A DNA stretch of 64,000 nt from Verrucomicrobiota bacterium (lineage in GTDB: Bacteria > Verrucomicrobiota > Verrucomicrobiia > Limisphaerales > J093). The stretch covers positions 1 to 64,000 of the forward strand of contig VHCO01000011.1 in NCBI GenBank assembly GCA_016871715.1, written 5' to 3'. The notes under the pieces were generated by a model that saw only the letters and a list, made by a program, of their open reading frames with translations, was not told the DNA's origin and did no database searches. Below, piece by piece: positions 1 through 10,382 of this stretch (positions within the stretch are counted from its first letter, which is position 1; every line of letters starts with the position of its first letter). Position numbers and translations under genes: made by a program.

Positions 1-101
1 ACCGTGGGACGCCCCCCGCTCTGTGTTACGTAAAGGCGGCTTGTGTGAATAAGTACTCGACGTTATAGTCCATCCGCATTGTTGTTTTTGCTCGAGGTCG
101 T

Positions 102-2963
102 ATGGCCAGCTCTGCAAACCCAGCCGCACTCCCTGCCGCCTCGCGCCCGACGAAGAAGTATCAACGCGCCATCGGGCCGCGCTTGAGGGTGTTGCTGCTG
201 GCGGTGTTCGGGCTGGTGGCCGTCTTAGGGGCCAACTCGGTCTACCTGCTGAGCATCACCTTCCTCGAATGGTCTCGCGGGTTGTCCTACCAGAACTATT
301 TCTATCAGCTCATGTTTCTGGGGCATCTCGGCCTCGGGGTGCTGGTGGCGGTCCCCTTCCTGGTGTTCTGCGTCCTGCACCTGCGCAACGCCTGGAACCG
401 CCCTAACCGCCGCGCCGTTCTTGCCGGGTACGCCCTCCTGATCTCGACGCTGGTCTTGCTCGGCACAGGCTTGGCGCTGCTGCGGCTCGGCCGCTTCGAG
501 CTCAAAGATCCCGATCTGCGTTCGCTCGCGTATTGGGGACACGTGCTGGCGCCGGTCGCGGTGGTTTGGCTCTACGTGCTCCACCGGTTGGCGGGGCCGC
601 GGATCCGTTGGCGGGTGGGCCTGGGCTGGGCGGGCGGCGTGGCGCTTGGGGTGGCCGCGATGGTGGGCCTCCACACCACCGATCCGCGCAAGTGGAACGT
701 GGTCGGGCCGCCGGAGGGTGAGCGCTACTTCCACCCTTCGCGGGCCCGCACCGCGACCGGGAACTTCATCCCGGCGAAGACGTTGACGATGGACAGCTAC
801 TGTCAAGAGTGCCACTCCGATGCCTATGACGGCTGGTTCCATAGCGCACACCACTTCAGCTCGTTCAACAATCAGCCCTACTTGTTCAGCATAAGGGAAA
901 CGCGCGCCGTGGCGCTTGCGCGCGATGGCGACGTCAAGGCCGCCCGTTGGTGCGCGGGGTGCCACGATCCCGTGCCCTTCTTCAGCGGCGCCTTCGACGA
1001 CCCCCAGTTCGATCTCGAACGACATCCGACCGCCCACGCGGGCATTACCTGCACGTCGTGTCACTCGATCGTGAATGTGAACAGTCCGATCGGGAACGGC
1101 GACTACACCATCGAAGAGCCCACCCATTACCCCTTCGTCTTCAGCACGAACCGCTTCCTGGCCTACCTCAACCGGCAGCTCGTCAAGGCCAAACCGGAGT
1201 TCCACAAGCAGACCTTCCTCAAACCCCTCCACCGCACCGCCGAGTTCTGCTCGGTGTGCCATAAGGTCAGCATCCCCCGGGAGTTGAACCACTACAAAGA
1301 GTGGCTGCGCGGCCAAAACAGCTACGATTCCTTCCTGCTCAGCGGCGTATCGGGGCACGGCGCCCGCAGCTTCTATTACCCAGATCAAGCAAAACCGAAC
1401 TGCGCCGACTGCCACATGCCCCTGCAGCCCTCCCAGGATTTCGGCGCGAAGTTCTTCGACCCAGCCCACCGCGTCCTCAGCATCCATGATCACCTGTTCC
1501 CGGCGGCCAATACCGGGATCGCTCACCTCCGCGGCGAACCGGACATCGTCCGGCGGCACGAGGAGTTCCTCAAGGACTCGCTGCGCGTCGACCTGTTCGG
1601 CCTCAAAGAGGGCGGTACCGTCGATAGCCCGCTCACGGCGCCTTTGCGCCCCGAGGTGCCCGCCCTCGAACCAGGGCAAACCTACCTGGTCGAGGTCGTC
1701 GTCCGCACCCTCAAGCTCGGCCACCAGTACACCCAAGGCACTGCGGACTCGAACGAAACCTGGCTTGACGTCCAAGCCCGCAGCGAGACCCGCGTCCTCG
1801 GGCGCAGCGGCGGGTTGGGGCCGCACCGCGAGGTGGATCCGTGGGCGCACTTCCTTAACGTGTACATGCTCGATAAGGACGGATACCGCATCGACCGGCG
1901 CAACCCCCAGGACATCTTCACCCCGCTCTACAATCGCCAAATCAACCCCGGCGCCGCTCAGGTCGTCCATTACCGCCTCGACGTGCCCCTCGACCAGACC
2001 GAGCCGTTGACCCTGACGATCCAGCTCCGGTACCGCAAGTTCGACACGGTCTACCTCAACTACATCCACGATGCCGGCTACCGGCGCGGCGCGCCCCTGA
2101 CGGTCACCAACGACCTGCCCATCACCACGATCGCCACGGACCAAATCACCTTCCCCATCGCCGGACATCCCGCGCTTCACCTCGCCCAAACCGACTCCCC
2201 CATCCCAACCTGGCAGCGTTGGAACGACTACGGCATCGGCCTGTTGCTCGAGGGCGACAAGGGCAGTGAGAAGGGCGAACTCATCCAAGCCGAACACGCC
2301 TTCGCCCAGGTCGAGCGGCTTGGCCGCTGGGACGGTCCCGTGAACCTGGCTCGCGTCTACCTCAAAGAAGGCCGCCTCGACGACGCCGTCCAGGCCCTCG
2401 GGCGCGCCGCCCGCGCGGCGCCTCCGGCCCCCTGGTGGCTCGTCGCTTGGTTCACAGGCCTGGTCAATAAACAGAATGGCTACTTGGATGAAGCCATCGC
2501 CCAGTTCCGCAGCATCCTCGAAGACCGTGACCCAGCGCTCGCGGCGCGCAAGTTTGACTTCAGTCGCGACTACGAGGTCCGCATCGAGCTGGGGCAAACC
2601 TTGTTCGAGCGGGCGAAGCTCGAACGCGGCGACCCTGCCCGCCAAGCCGAGTTCATCGAGGCTGCCGTGCGGGAGTTCGACCGTGTGCTAGCCGAGGACC
2701 CGGAGAATCTCGCGGCCCACTACAACCTCGCCCTGCTGCATCGGCAACTGGGCCAAGACTTCCAGGCCGCCGAACACCAGCGCCTCCATGAAAAGTACCG
2801 GCCCGACGATCATGCCCGCGACCGCGCCATCAACCTCGAGCGCCGGCGCAACCCCGCCGCCGATCACGCCGCGCAAGCCATCGTGATCTACCCCCTGCAT
2901 CGACCCGGCGCCCCAGGGTTGACGGACCAGCCCACCAAAGTGACCATGACCGAACTCCGATGA
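102..2963 (+). CDS. Membrane cytochrome b-like / multiheme cytochrome c / TPR fusion protein
   Basis: 953 aa; about five N-terminal hydrophobic helices with His residues; five CXXCH motifs (CQECH, CAGCH, CTSCH, CSVCH, CADCH); C-terminal TPR-like region. Confidence 0.85.
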   Translation: MASSANPAALPAASRPTKKYQRAIGPRLRVLLLAVFGLVAVLGANSVYLLSITFLEWSRGLSYQNYFYQLMFLGHLGLGVLVAVPFLVFCVLHLRNAWNRPNRRAVLAGYALLISTLVLLGTGLALLRLGRFELKDPDLRSLAYWGHVLAPVAVVWLYVLHRLAGPRIRWRVGLGWAGGVALGVAAMVGLHTTDPRKWNVVGPPEGERYFHPSRARTATGNFIPAKTLTMDSYCQECHSDAYDGWFHSAHHFSSFNNQPYLFSIRETRAVALARDGDVKAARWCAGCHDPVPFFSGAFDDPQFDLERHPTAHAGITCTSCHSIVNVNSPIGNGDYTIEEPTHYPFVFSTNRFLAYLNRQLVKAKPEFHKQTFLKPLHRTAEFCSVCHKVSIPRELNHYKEWLRGQNSYDSFLLSGVSGHGARSFYYPDQAKPNCADCHMPLQPSQDFGAKFFDPAHRVLSIHDHLFPAANTGIAHLRGEPDIVRRHEEFLKDSLRVDLFGLKEGGTVDSPLTAPLRPEVPALEPGQTYLVEVVVRTLKLGHQYTQGTADSNETWLDVQARSETRVLGRSGGLGPHREVDPWAHFLNVYMLDKDGYRIDRRNPQDIFTPLYNRQINPGAAQVVHYRLDVPLDQTEPLTLTIQLRYRKFDTVYLNYIHDAGYRRGAPLTVTNDLPITTIATDQITFPIAGHPALHLAQTDSPIPTWQRWNDYGIGLLLEGDKGSEKGELIQAEHAFAQVERLGRWDGPVNLARVYLKEGRLDDAVQALGRAARAAPPAPWWLVAWFTGLVNKQNGYLDEAIAQFRSILEDRDPALAARKFDFSRDYEVRIELGQTLFERAKLERGDPARQAEFIEAAVREFDRVLAEDPENLAAHYNLALLHRQLGQDFQAAEHQRLHEKYRPDDHARDRAINLERRRNPAADHAAQAIVIYPLHRPGAPGLTDQPTKVTMTELR

Positions 2964-4864
2964 GCGATCCACAAAGACCGCCGCCACCGCTCGACCCACC
3001 CCAGGCCGAACGCACCGACGCCACGCCCGGCGACGAGGAGGTCGCCCACTACGATGATGCCGTCATCGGCACGGCCTTCCGCTGGTCACTGGTGGTGCTG
3101 GCCATCGTCGTCGCCGGTGGCGCCGGGGCGTTCTTCTGGCTCCAACGCAAGCCGCCGGCGCGCGCCCCCCAACTCACCCAACTCAGCGCGCCCCAGCCGC
3201 CGCCCTCCTTGATCCACGAGATTCCGGTGACCCGCTTCACCGACATCACCGCCTCGGCAGGCATTGCTTTCACCCACGTCAACGGTGCCTACGGCGACAA
3301 GCTGCTCCCGGAGACGATGGGCGGCGGGGTGGCCTTTTTCGATTTCGACAACGACGGCGACCCAGACCTCCTGCTGATCAACTCGACCTTCTGGCCTGGG
3401 CATGCCCCCGCAGACAAACCACTTCCCACCATGGCCCTCTACCGCAATGACGGCACCGGCCAATTCACAGACGTGACCGCCGAATCCGGTCTGGATGTCA
3501 CCCTGTACGGCCAGGGTTGTGCCGTGGGAGATTACGACAACGACTCCTGGGTGGACGTGTTCATCACGGGCGTGGGCGGTAACCGCCTCTTCCGCAACCT
3601 CGGCACCGGCCGGTTCGAAGACGTCACCCTCTCCGCTGGGGTGGGCGGGTCCGGCCAGGAATGGAGCACCAGTTGTGCCTTCTTCGATTACGATCGGGAC
3701 GGCCGGCTGGATCTGTTCGTCTGCAACTACGTGCAATGGTCCAAGGAAATCGACTACGAAGTGGGCTATAAACTCGTCGGCATCGGCCGCGCCTACGGCC
3801 AACCGCGGGATTTCCCGGGCACCTTCCCATTCCTCTACCACAACGACGGCAACGGCCGCTTCACCGACGTCTCGAAATGGGCCGGCGTCCAGATCAAAAG
3901 CCCCGTGACCGGCGTGCCCGCCGCCAAATCCCTCGGGTTGGCGCCCGCCGACCTGGACAACGACGGCTGGCTGGACGTGGTGGTCGCCAACGACACGGTC
4001 CAAAACTACGTCTTCCACAACAACCGCGACGGCACCTTCCGGGAGATCGGCGCCCTCGCGGGGATCGCGTTCGATTCGTATGGCCAGACCCGCGGAGCGA
4101 TGGGCATCGACGTCGCCCGCTTCCGCAACGACGATGCCATCGGCATCGCCATCGGTAATTTCGCCAACGAAATGACCGCCCTCTACGTCTCCCAAACCAA
4201 ACCCCTCACCTTCGCCGACGAGGCCATCACCGAAGGCATCGGCCCCGCCAGCCGCCTCCTCCTCAAGTTCGGCATCTTCTTCTTCGACTACGATCTGGAC
4301 GGCCGGCTCGATGTCCTCACCGCCAACGGACACCTCGAAACCGAGATCAGCAAAGTGCAGCAAAGTCAAACTTACGCCCAACCGGCTCAACTCTTCTGGA
4401 ACGCCGGCGGCAGCAAAGGCCCCAGCTTCATCTCTGTACCCCCCGCCAAATGCGGCCCCGACCTTTTCCAGCCCATCGTCGGCCGCGGCTCCGCCTTCGC
4501 CGACCTCGACGGCGACGGCGATCTGGATGTTATCCTCGCCCAGATTGGCGGCCCGCCCTTGCTCCTGCGCAACGACCAGAAACTCGGCCATCATTGGCTC
4601 CGCCTCAAACTCGTCGGCGCCACCGCCAATCGCGACGCCATCGGCGCTGAAGTCCGAATCCGCCTCGCTAGCCGCCTCTACTCGCGCACCGTCATGCCCA
4701 CCCGCGGTTACCTCTCCCAGTCCGAACTGCCCGTCACCTTCGGCCTCGGCAACCACACCCGCGTCGACGGCCTCGAAATCCGATGGCCCGGCGGCAAAAC
4801 CCAAGTCCTAGACCCGCGACACCTGAAAATCGACGCCCTCCACGTTATCACCCAAGAACGCTAA
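2960..4864 (+). CDS. CRTAC1 / FG-GAP (VCBS) repeat protein with ASPIC/UnbV C-terminal domain
   Basis: Repeated FDxDxDGxxDLxxxN motifs; 'RDAIGAEVRIRLASRLYSRTVMPTRGYLSQSE..FGLG..VDGLEIRWPGG' typical of UnbV_ASPIC; overlaps upstream stop by 4 nt. Confidence 0.9.
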   Translation: MSDPQRPPPPLDPPQAERTDATPGDEEVAHYDDAVIGTAFRWSLVVLAIVVAGGAGAFFWLQRKPPARAPQLTQLSAPQPPPSLIHEIPVTRFTDITASAGIAFTHVNGAYGDKLLPETMGGGVAFFDFDNDGDPDLLLINSTFWPGHAPADKPLPTMALYRNDGTGQFTDVTAESGLDVTLYGQGCAVGDYDNDSWVDVFITGVGGNRLFRNLGTGRFEDVTLSAGVGGSGQEWSTSCAFFDYDRDGRLDLFVCNYVQWSKEIDYEVGYKLVGIGRAYGQPRDFPGTFPFLYHNDGNGRFTDVSKWAGVQIKSPVTGVPAAKSLGLAPADLDNDGWLDVVVANDTVQNYVFHNNRDGTFREIGALAGIAFDSYGQTRGAMGIDVARFRNDDAIGIAIGNFANEMTALYVSQTKPLTFADEAITEGIGPASRLLLKFGIFFFDYDLDGRLDVLTANGHLETEISKVQQSQTYAQPAQLFWNAGGSKGPSFISVPPAKCGPDLFQPIVGRGSAFADLDGDGDLDVILAQIGGPPLLLRNDQKLGHHWLRLKLVGATANRDAIGAEVRIRLASRLYSRTVMPTRGYLSQSELPVTFGLGNHTRVDGLEIRWPGGKTQVLDPRHLKIDALHVITQER

Positions 4865-4911
4865 GCCAAGCGCCTCCTCGACCCATCCTCCCGCTCGTCA
4901 GGCCCGCAAGC

Positions 4912-5706
4912 TCAGACGCCCACCGCCGCAGGCCGAGGCTCCCGGCTCGTACGGCCGCTCGGCCAAGCGGCACCGGCCGGTTCCGGGAAGATGAATGTGG
5001 CGCCCAGAACGCGCTGCCCGCGCCGAATCACGCCCACCCGGCAATGCACCGGTTCTCCAGCAGGCTGGCTCTGCCATTCAGGGATGGGGACCGTCTGCGG
5101 TTCATGCGTCTGCAGCGCCACCCGCAACGCCTCGCGCAGCGAGTCCGCCGATTGCGGACAAAGTTGGAACACACTCGTCCCCACCAGCTTCCCCGCCGCA
5201 CCCCCCACCCGTGGCCGATTGGCAAACTGAATCACCCCAGTACAGTCCACGCTCACCACCAAGTCCGGTAGGTTGTCCACCAGCGATTGCCAGCGCGCCT
5301 CCGATTCCCGCAGGCCCTTCTCCGCCTGCTGAATGCGGACAATCGACTGCACCCGCGCAATGAACTCAGGCATCTGGATGGGCCGAGTGATGTAATCGTC
5401 CGCCCCAGCCTCGAGGCCTTTGGTCCGATCCTCCGACGCCGTCACCAACGCCGAAATCAAAACGACAAACGTCCCCAGTAACGCAGGGTGCGATTTCAAC
5501 TGCTTGCAGATCTCCAACCCGTCACTGTCGGGTAACACCACGTCCAGCAGGATCACGTCCGGGTGCTTCTCTAGCGCCAATGCCCAACATCGTTCCCCGC
5601 TGGTCGCCTCCCACACCTCGTAACCGTGTGACCGCAGCAGAAAGGAGAAAACCGTCAAGACCTGTGTGTTGTCGTCGACGACCAAAATGCCAGGTTGCTT
5701 AGGCAT
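4912..5706 (-). CDS. Response regulator (REC) with PAS-like sensor domain
   Basis: 'ILVVDDNTQVLTVFSFLLRSHGYEV...DVILLDVVLPDSDGLEICKQL...GADDYITRPIQMPEFIARVQ' receiver domain followed by PAS-like region. Confidence 0.88.
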   Translation of the reverse strand: MPKQPGILVVDDNTQVLTVFSFLLRSHGYEVWEATSGERCWALALEKHPDVILLDVVLPDSDGLEICKQLKSHPALLGTFVVLISALVTASEDRTKGLEAGADDYITRPIQMPEFIARVQSIVRIQQAEKGLRESEARWQSLVDNLPDLVVSVDCTGVIQFANRPRVGGAAGKLVGTSVFQLCPQSADSLREALRVALQTHEPQTVPIPEWQSQPAGEPVHCRVGVIRRGQRVLGATFIFPEPAGAAWPSGRTSREPRPAAVGV

Positions 5707-6032
5707 GCTACGCCCTTCATTGCTTTCGAAACCGTGGCCTCTCTATGCCAGAGCCGCCCAACTTCTGCAACAAGAATCCCCGACACACGAATCCCCCGAC
5801 GCCGGACTCGGGTCCTTTCGGCCACCGCTACGGTCCGACTCGCCTCCAGTGACCTCAGCGCGATCCTCCCTGCCGACTCGGCCCTGGTTTCCGCCACCCG
5901 AAACCTCTCCGTCACCCTGATCACGGCCCGTAGCCAGACCGTCACCCCTCACCCGTAGCGGCGGAGGATGGGCGCCGCCGCCGTCATTTCCGCTCAACGG
6001 GCTCGGGGATGGGGCGGGAGGGGAGGAGGATC

Positions 6033-6056
6033 AGCGGCGAACGCCGGTTCGCCGCT
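6033..6056. repeat. Perfect 10-bp-stem palindrome (REP-like hairpin)
   Basis: AGCGGCGAAC-GCCG-GTTCGCCGCT in the intergenic gap before the PQQ-repeat gene. Confidence 0.7.
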
Positions 6057-6247
6057 ACGTTCGAGGTTGGTCACCTGCGACCGCAACGCCGTAGCGGACC
6101 GATCCCGGCCAACTGCTCCCGCTGCGCTGAGGACAGGGCACGCACCGGTCCCCAAGGGTCGCGCTTGATATTGGCACGGTACTGGCTCGTGTAGTAGGTC
6201 GGAATGCGGTTTGACCGGAGAGGCACTGCGGGCGACTTTAAGGCCAA

Positions 6248-7828
6248 ATGAAGACCTGGCTGAGGATACCGAATGAACTTAAGTGCTTGCATGCGCGACT
6301 GTTGCGCATCGAGGTGGCCTGGTTGACCGGCTTGCTCGCCGGTTGGTCGGTCTGTTCCGCTGAGGATTGGCCACAGTTCCGCGGCCCCCGTACCGACGGC
6401 ACCAGCACTGAGCGAATCGCTACCGAATGGCCCGCGGCTGGGCCCCCAGTTCTCTGGCGCGTCTCCCTCACCGATGGTTTCGGCGGATTCGCCGTCAGCG
6501 GCGGCCGCGCCTTCACGCTGATTAAGCGTGACGTGAGCGGTCAGGCGCGTGAGGTCTGCCTTGCACTGGACGCCGACTCGGGCGCTGAACTCTGGGCGCG
6601 ACCCGTCGGCACCGCCAGTTACACCTCGGGTGCCAGTGGCCCAGGCGCAGGCAGCGACGGCCCGCGCTCGACCCCAACCGTGCGCGATGGACGAGTCTTC
6701 TTGGTGGCTTCACGCCTCGAGGTCTACAGCCTCCGCGCCGAGGACGGCGCCGTGGTTTGGACCAGAAACCTCCAAAGCCTTTACAGCGGCAGACTGCCCG
6801 ATTGGCAAAGCGCTGCCTCGCCGCTGATCGTCGGGGATTTGCTCCTGATGAACTGCGGCAGCTCGAACAACAGCATCGTCGCCCTGCGCACCGGCGACGG
6901 GAGCCTGGCCTGGCGCAGCCAGGCTGAATCGGCTACCTACGCGACCCCGGTCCTCGCCACCCTGCATGGCCGACAGCAGGTCATCTTCTCCACCACCAGA
7001 AATCTGCTGGCGCTGGCGCCCGAGGACGGCCGGCTCCTTTGGCGCTACGGTTTCGGCTCGGTGTGGAGCGCCGCCACACCGGTTGTCGCTGAGGATCTAG
7101 ACCTGGTGTTCTCGACCGTCGGCTATGGCGTGGGCGCCATGGCGGTGAAGGTGAGCGAGTCCGGAAACGCCCTGGTGGCCAGTCCCGTCTATACCAGCGC
7201 GAAACGTAGCCTGGAAAGCCACTGGATGACGCCCGTCTACCGACAAGGCCACCTCTACGGCATGTTCGGTCACGCTGACTACAACCGCGCACCTTTGCGT
7301 TGTGTCGACCCGGTCACCGGCACCGTGAAGTGGTCCGTCGACGATTTCGGCCAGGGCGCACTGCTTCTGCTGGGCGACAAGTTGTTGGTGCTCACTGAGA
7401 ACGGCGATCTTTCGACCGTCGAAGCCACCCCGGCAGCTTATCGCCCAGTGAGCCGCTTCAAAGCCCTGAGCGGCAAGTGCTGGAACGCGCCCGCCATCAG
7501 TCACGGCCGCATCTACGCCCGTAGCACCCGCCAGGCTGTCGCCTTCGATGTCGCCTTGCCGCCCCCGCCCCCGCTGCGCCTGCAAGCGCCGGTGTTGCGT
7601 CCGGACCGCGTCCTCGAGCTGGCGGTGGCCAGTGCCGACGGTCAACCGATCGCCGCCGAGCGCCTATCCGGCATCCAAGTGCGCACCAGCCCGGACTTGG
7701 CTTCGCCTTTGTCGCAATGGAGCCAACTCACTAGCCCACTGGTCTGGGACCAAGGCGTTCTGCGCCTCGATCAACCGCTTACTCAGGAGCGACCGCAAGG
7801 GTTTTATCGAGTGATCGAACAACCGTAA
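6248..7828 (+). CDS. PQQ-binding-like beta-propeller repeat protein
   Basis: '[15 protein letters not shown]' start signature, repeated 'DGxxLWxxxxxS..TPVV' blades; N-terminal signal-like segment. Confidence 0.85.
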   Translation: MKTWLRIPNELKCLHARLLRIEVAWLTGLLAGWSVCSAEDWPQFRGPRTDGTSTERIATEWPAAGPPVLWRVSLTDGFGGFAVSGGRAFTLIKRDVSGQAREVCLALDADSGAELWARPVGTASYTSGASGPGAGSDGPRSTPTVRDGRVFLVASRLEVYSLRAEDGAVVWTRNLQSLYSGRLPDWQSAASPLIVGDLLLMNCGSSNNSIVALRTGDGSLAWRSQAESATYATPVLATLHGRQQVIFSTTRNLLALAPEDGRLLWRYGFGSVWSAATPVVAEDLDLVFSTVGYGVGAMAVKVSESGNALVASPVYTSAKRSLESHWMTPVYRQGHLYGMFGHADYNRAPLRCVDPVTGTVKWSVDDFGQGALLLLGDKLLVLTENGDLSTVEATPAAYRPVSRFKALSGKCWNAPAISHGRIYARSTRQAVAFDVALPPPPPLRLQAPVLRPDRVLELAVASADGQPIAAERLSGIQVRTSPDLASPLSQWSQLTSPLVWDQGVLRLDQPLTQERPQGFYRVIEQP

Positions 7829-7838
7829 CGCGCCAGAC

Positions 7839-8612
7839 ATGAGAACACCCGCACGCAGGCCTGCCGAGAACCGTTCGACCTTAGCCTTCACCCTAATCGA
7901 GTTGCTGGTCGTCATTGCCATCATCGCGATCCTGGCGGGTCTGTTGCTGCCGGCGCTGGCGGGGGCCAAAGAGCGGGCCCGGCGGACCCACTGCCAAAGC
8001 CAGCTCCGTCAATTCGCGCTCGCCACGCATCTCTACGCTAACGACTTCGCGCAAAAACTGCCCCGCGGCGATACCGATTTCCCCACCGACCCGGAATCGC
8101 CCGCCGAGGATATCCCGGTCGTTTCCTCGAACACCCGCAACGCACTGTTGACGTACACGGGAACGCACAAGGTCTTCGAGTGCCCGAGCCTCGGCAAACC
8201 CTTTGGCCAACCCGACGGTTGGTACGAACGGGAATACGGCTATGTGCTCGGCTACAATTACTTGGGTGGACACACGGGCACGCCTTGGCCCCCGCTGCCC
8301 GGCTACACTAACCAATGGACCTCGCCCCAAAACCTCGAGGCCCCACCGACCCTCGTCCTTCTGACCGACCCTAACAACTGGTCGCCAGGCTACGGCAAGT
8401 CGTTGGCCCCGCACGGCAAGTCCGGTCCGATCATGAAGGCGGGTGACTTCGCCAACGAAGACGCTCGGGGCGCCACCTCGAAAGATCTGGGGGCCGTAGG
8501 GGGCAATGTGGCCCTGCTCGATGGCTCTGTTGCATGGAAACCGATCCAGCAGATGCTCGTCTACCGCGGCAGCATCAAGTGGGACGAGGCCGGTTGCCAG
8601 TCGGCCTGGTAA
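7839..8612 (+). CDS. Prepilin-type N-terminal cleavage/methylation (type II secretion pseudopilin-like) protein
   Basis: '[44 protein letters not shown]' and C-terminal '[12 protein letters not shown]'. Confidence 0.92.
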   Translation: MRTPARRPAENRSTLAFTLIELLVVIAIIAILAGLLLPALAGAKERARRTHCQSQLRQFALATHLYANDFAQKLPRGDTDFPTDPESPAEDIPVVSSNTRNALLTYTGTHKVFECPSLGKPFGQPDGWYEREYGYVLGYNYLGGHTGTPWPPLPGYTNQWTSPQNLEAPPTLVLLTDPNNWSPGYGKSLAPHGKSGPIMKAGDFANEDARGATSKDLGAVGGNVALLDGSVAWKPIQQMLVYRGSIKWDEAGCQSAW

Positions 8613-8816
8613 ACTCCGCCGAACGCCACCGTCGCTTTCGCTTCGGTTTCCCCTGGTCCTGGTCGGGGATCGCACGTCAACGCCAAAGCCACGACGACGG
8701 CGACGCGGATCCACGGGCAACGGGCAACGGGCACGCGGGCACGGGGATCGAACCCGACGCCCGAGGCAAACCGTCTCAGCCCGAGCGTCATACAGGCCCT
8801 CAGGTTCTACGTCATC

Positions 8817-8840
8817 CTGCCAGGCAAAAAGACGTTGACA
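8817..8840 (+). repeat. 18-nt-phased TTGACA element, copy 1
   Basis: CTGCCAGGCAAAAAGACGTTGACA. Confidence 0.6.
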
Positions 8841-9122
8841 CCATTCCTATCAGGCCGTTCGCCCCACCCACCTTAAACGGGAGTGTGGGAAACTGGGAAG
8901 GAAGCCGCTGGTGTCGAGTGGGGTACGGGCTAACCAGGCACGTCTGTTCTTCAGGTTCCCCTACGAACCCTCCACCAGGCTTTCCGCGTGTGAACGAAGC
9001 TGCGGTCGGACCGCCGTTCCTTCTTCGTCGCCTTCGTTCGCCTCTCATGTGGCCGCGTCAAGAGGCATTGACAACTCTGTCGTTGACAAGCCTCTCTGCA
9101 CGCACCGCGGGCGGTATTGTAT

Positions 9123-9146
9123 TTGCCAGGTCAAAAGAAGTTGACA
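9123..9146 (+). repeat. 18-nt-phased TTGACA element, copy 2
   Basis: TTGCCAGGTCAAAAGAAGTTGACA. Confidence 0.6.
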
Positions 9147-9284
9147 CTGAGGGGGAGCCGACCGAAACGAGGGAGAGAGCGAGAGGAGAGGACGATTCGG
9201 CCGTTGACGCAACGGTTTTTGGGGAGACAATGGATAGCTTAATGATGTTGTTTAAATCGACTGCTGTTGCCCCAATGCTTTGCT

Positions 9285-10001
9285 ATGGCTAAACCGACCT
9301 TGGAGATGACGATCGAGCGGGTGAGGATGGATCTGCCCGACACCAAGACCCTGCGCCTGACCTGGCCTGACGGCTATGACCCGCAGTTCAAGACCGGGCA
9401 GTTCATCACGCTGCATTGGCCCGAGGCAACCGACTATAAACGGGCCTATTCGCTCTGCTCCTGCGCGTTAGACCGCGGCTACTTCGACGTGACGGTCAAG
9501 CGCGAGGGCAAGATGGGTACGCGGATAGTGGACTGGGCACGGGTGGGCGACAAGCTCTGGGTCCTGCCCCCCGCCGGCAAGTTTCTCCCGGTTTATGAAC
9601 CGGACACACACTTGGTCTGCATCGCTGGCGGGTCGGGGGTTACCCCTTTTCGCGCCTTCGCGAGGGAATCGACGCTGCGAGGTTTGACGACGCGGATCAC
9701 GATACTCTACAGCGTGCGTCACCCGGGTGAGATCATCTTCCAAGACGAGTTTCGCCAACTCGAGGCCGCCAACCCACAGTTTCGCCTGCTCGTTACCTGC
9801 ACGCGATTAGCCCAGGAGCAACCGTGGGAGGGTCGCCGGGGCCGGATCGACCCCGGCTGGATCGGAGCGCAGGTGGAGGACTTGGCCAAGACGGTCTTCT
9901 ATGCCTGCGGCTCCCAGGGGTTGGTGGATGCGGCCGAAGAGATGGTCGTTCGGCATCTTGGCGCGTCCAAAGCCCAGATGAAGACCGAGAAGTGGTGGTG
10001 A
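9285..10001 (+). CDS. FAD/NAD(P)-binding ferredoxin reductase-like oxidoreductase
   Basis: 'RAYSLCSCALDRGYFDVTVKR' FAD site, 'CIAGGSGVTPFRAFARE' NAD(P) site, 'YACGSQGLVDAAEEM'; ORF also open from 9267. Confidence 0.88.
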   Translation: MAKPTLEMTIERVRMDLPDTKTLRLTWPDGYDPQFKTGQFITLHWPEATDYKRAYSLCSCALDRGYFDVTVKREGKMGTRIVDWARVGDKLWVLPPAGKFLPVYEPDTHLVCIAGGSGVTPFRAFARESTLRGLTTRITILYSVRHPGEIIFQDEFRQLEAANPQFRLLVTCTRLAQEQPWEGRRGRIDPGWIGAQVEDLAKTVFYACGSQGLVDAAEEMVVRHLGASKAQMKTEKWW

Positions 10002-10382
10002 CCGCCACGGACGTGTCGCGCCGGCATTCCAACCGACACCGTGCCGCCGATGAAGACCGAGGAGTCGTAGTGACCTGCCACGACGATCCGCAGGGCGGTG
10101 GTCCGAGGTTGCGCGAATCCAACTCCTGGTTCAGGATCGGCCTCGATTGACGCGAGGGGTCGAGGGGTAGCCCTAGCGGTTCGCCCCAGCGGTTGCGGCT
10201 CAAGCGGTTGTCTCTGCGCGACGATAGGCTAGGGTGGCGTCGGTTGTCTCGCAGTGTGCCGCTGGGTGCCGGATGGGCGCGGCGGTGACGGGGGACCGAT
10301 TTGTGGATTGGCACCGCAACTTTTCGAGTTGGCTGCTGTATAACCCGTTGGCACGTTGGCACACACGGTTAACGCATAGCGC

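Noticed and set aside
225-2645. 806-aa ORF on the minus strand opposite the cytochrome gene
   Set aside because: Antisense shadow of a strong coding frame in GC-rich DNA; no recognisable motifs. The sense ORF has five CXXCH motifs.
3086-4804. 572-aa minus-strand ORF opposite the CRTAC1 gene
   Set aside because: Antisense artefact with acidic/Val/Gly-rich low-complexity composition; the sense strand clearly codes.
8826-9146. TTGACA elements 1 and 2 as simple -35 boxes for the 9285 gene
   Set aside because: No convincing -10 at 16-18 nt, and the same 18-nt-phased unit occurs in gaps with no downstream + strand gene.
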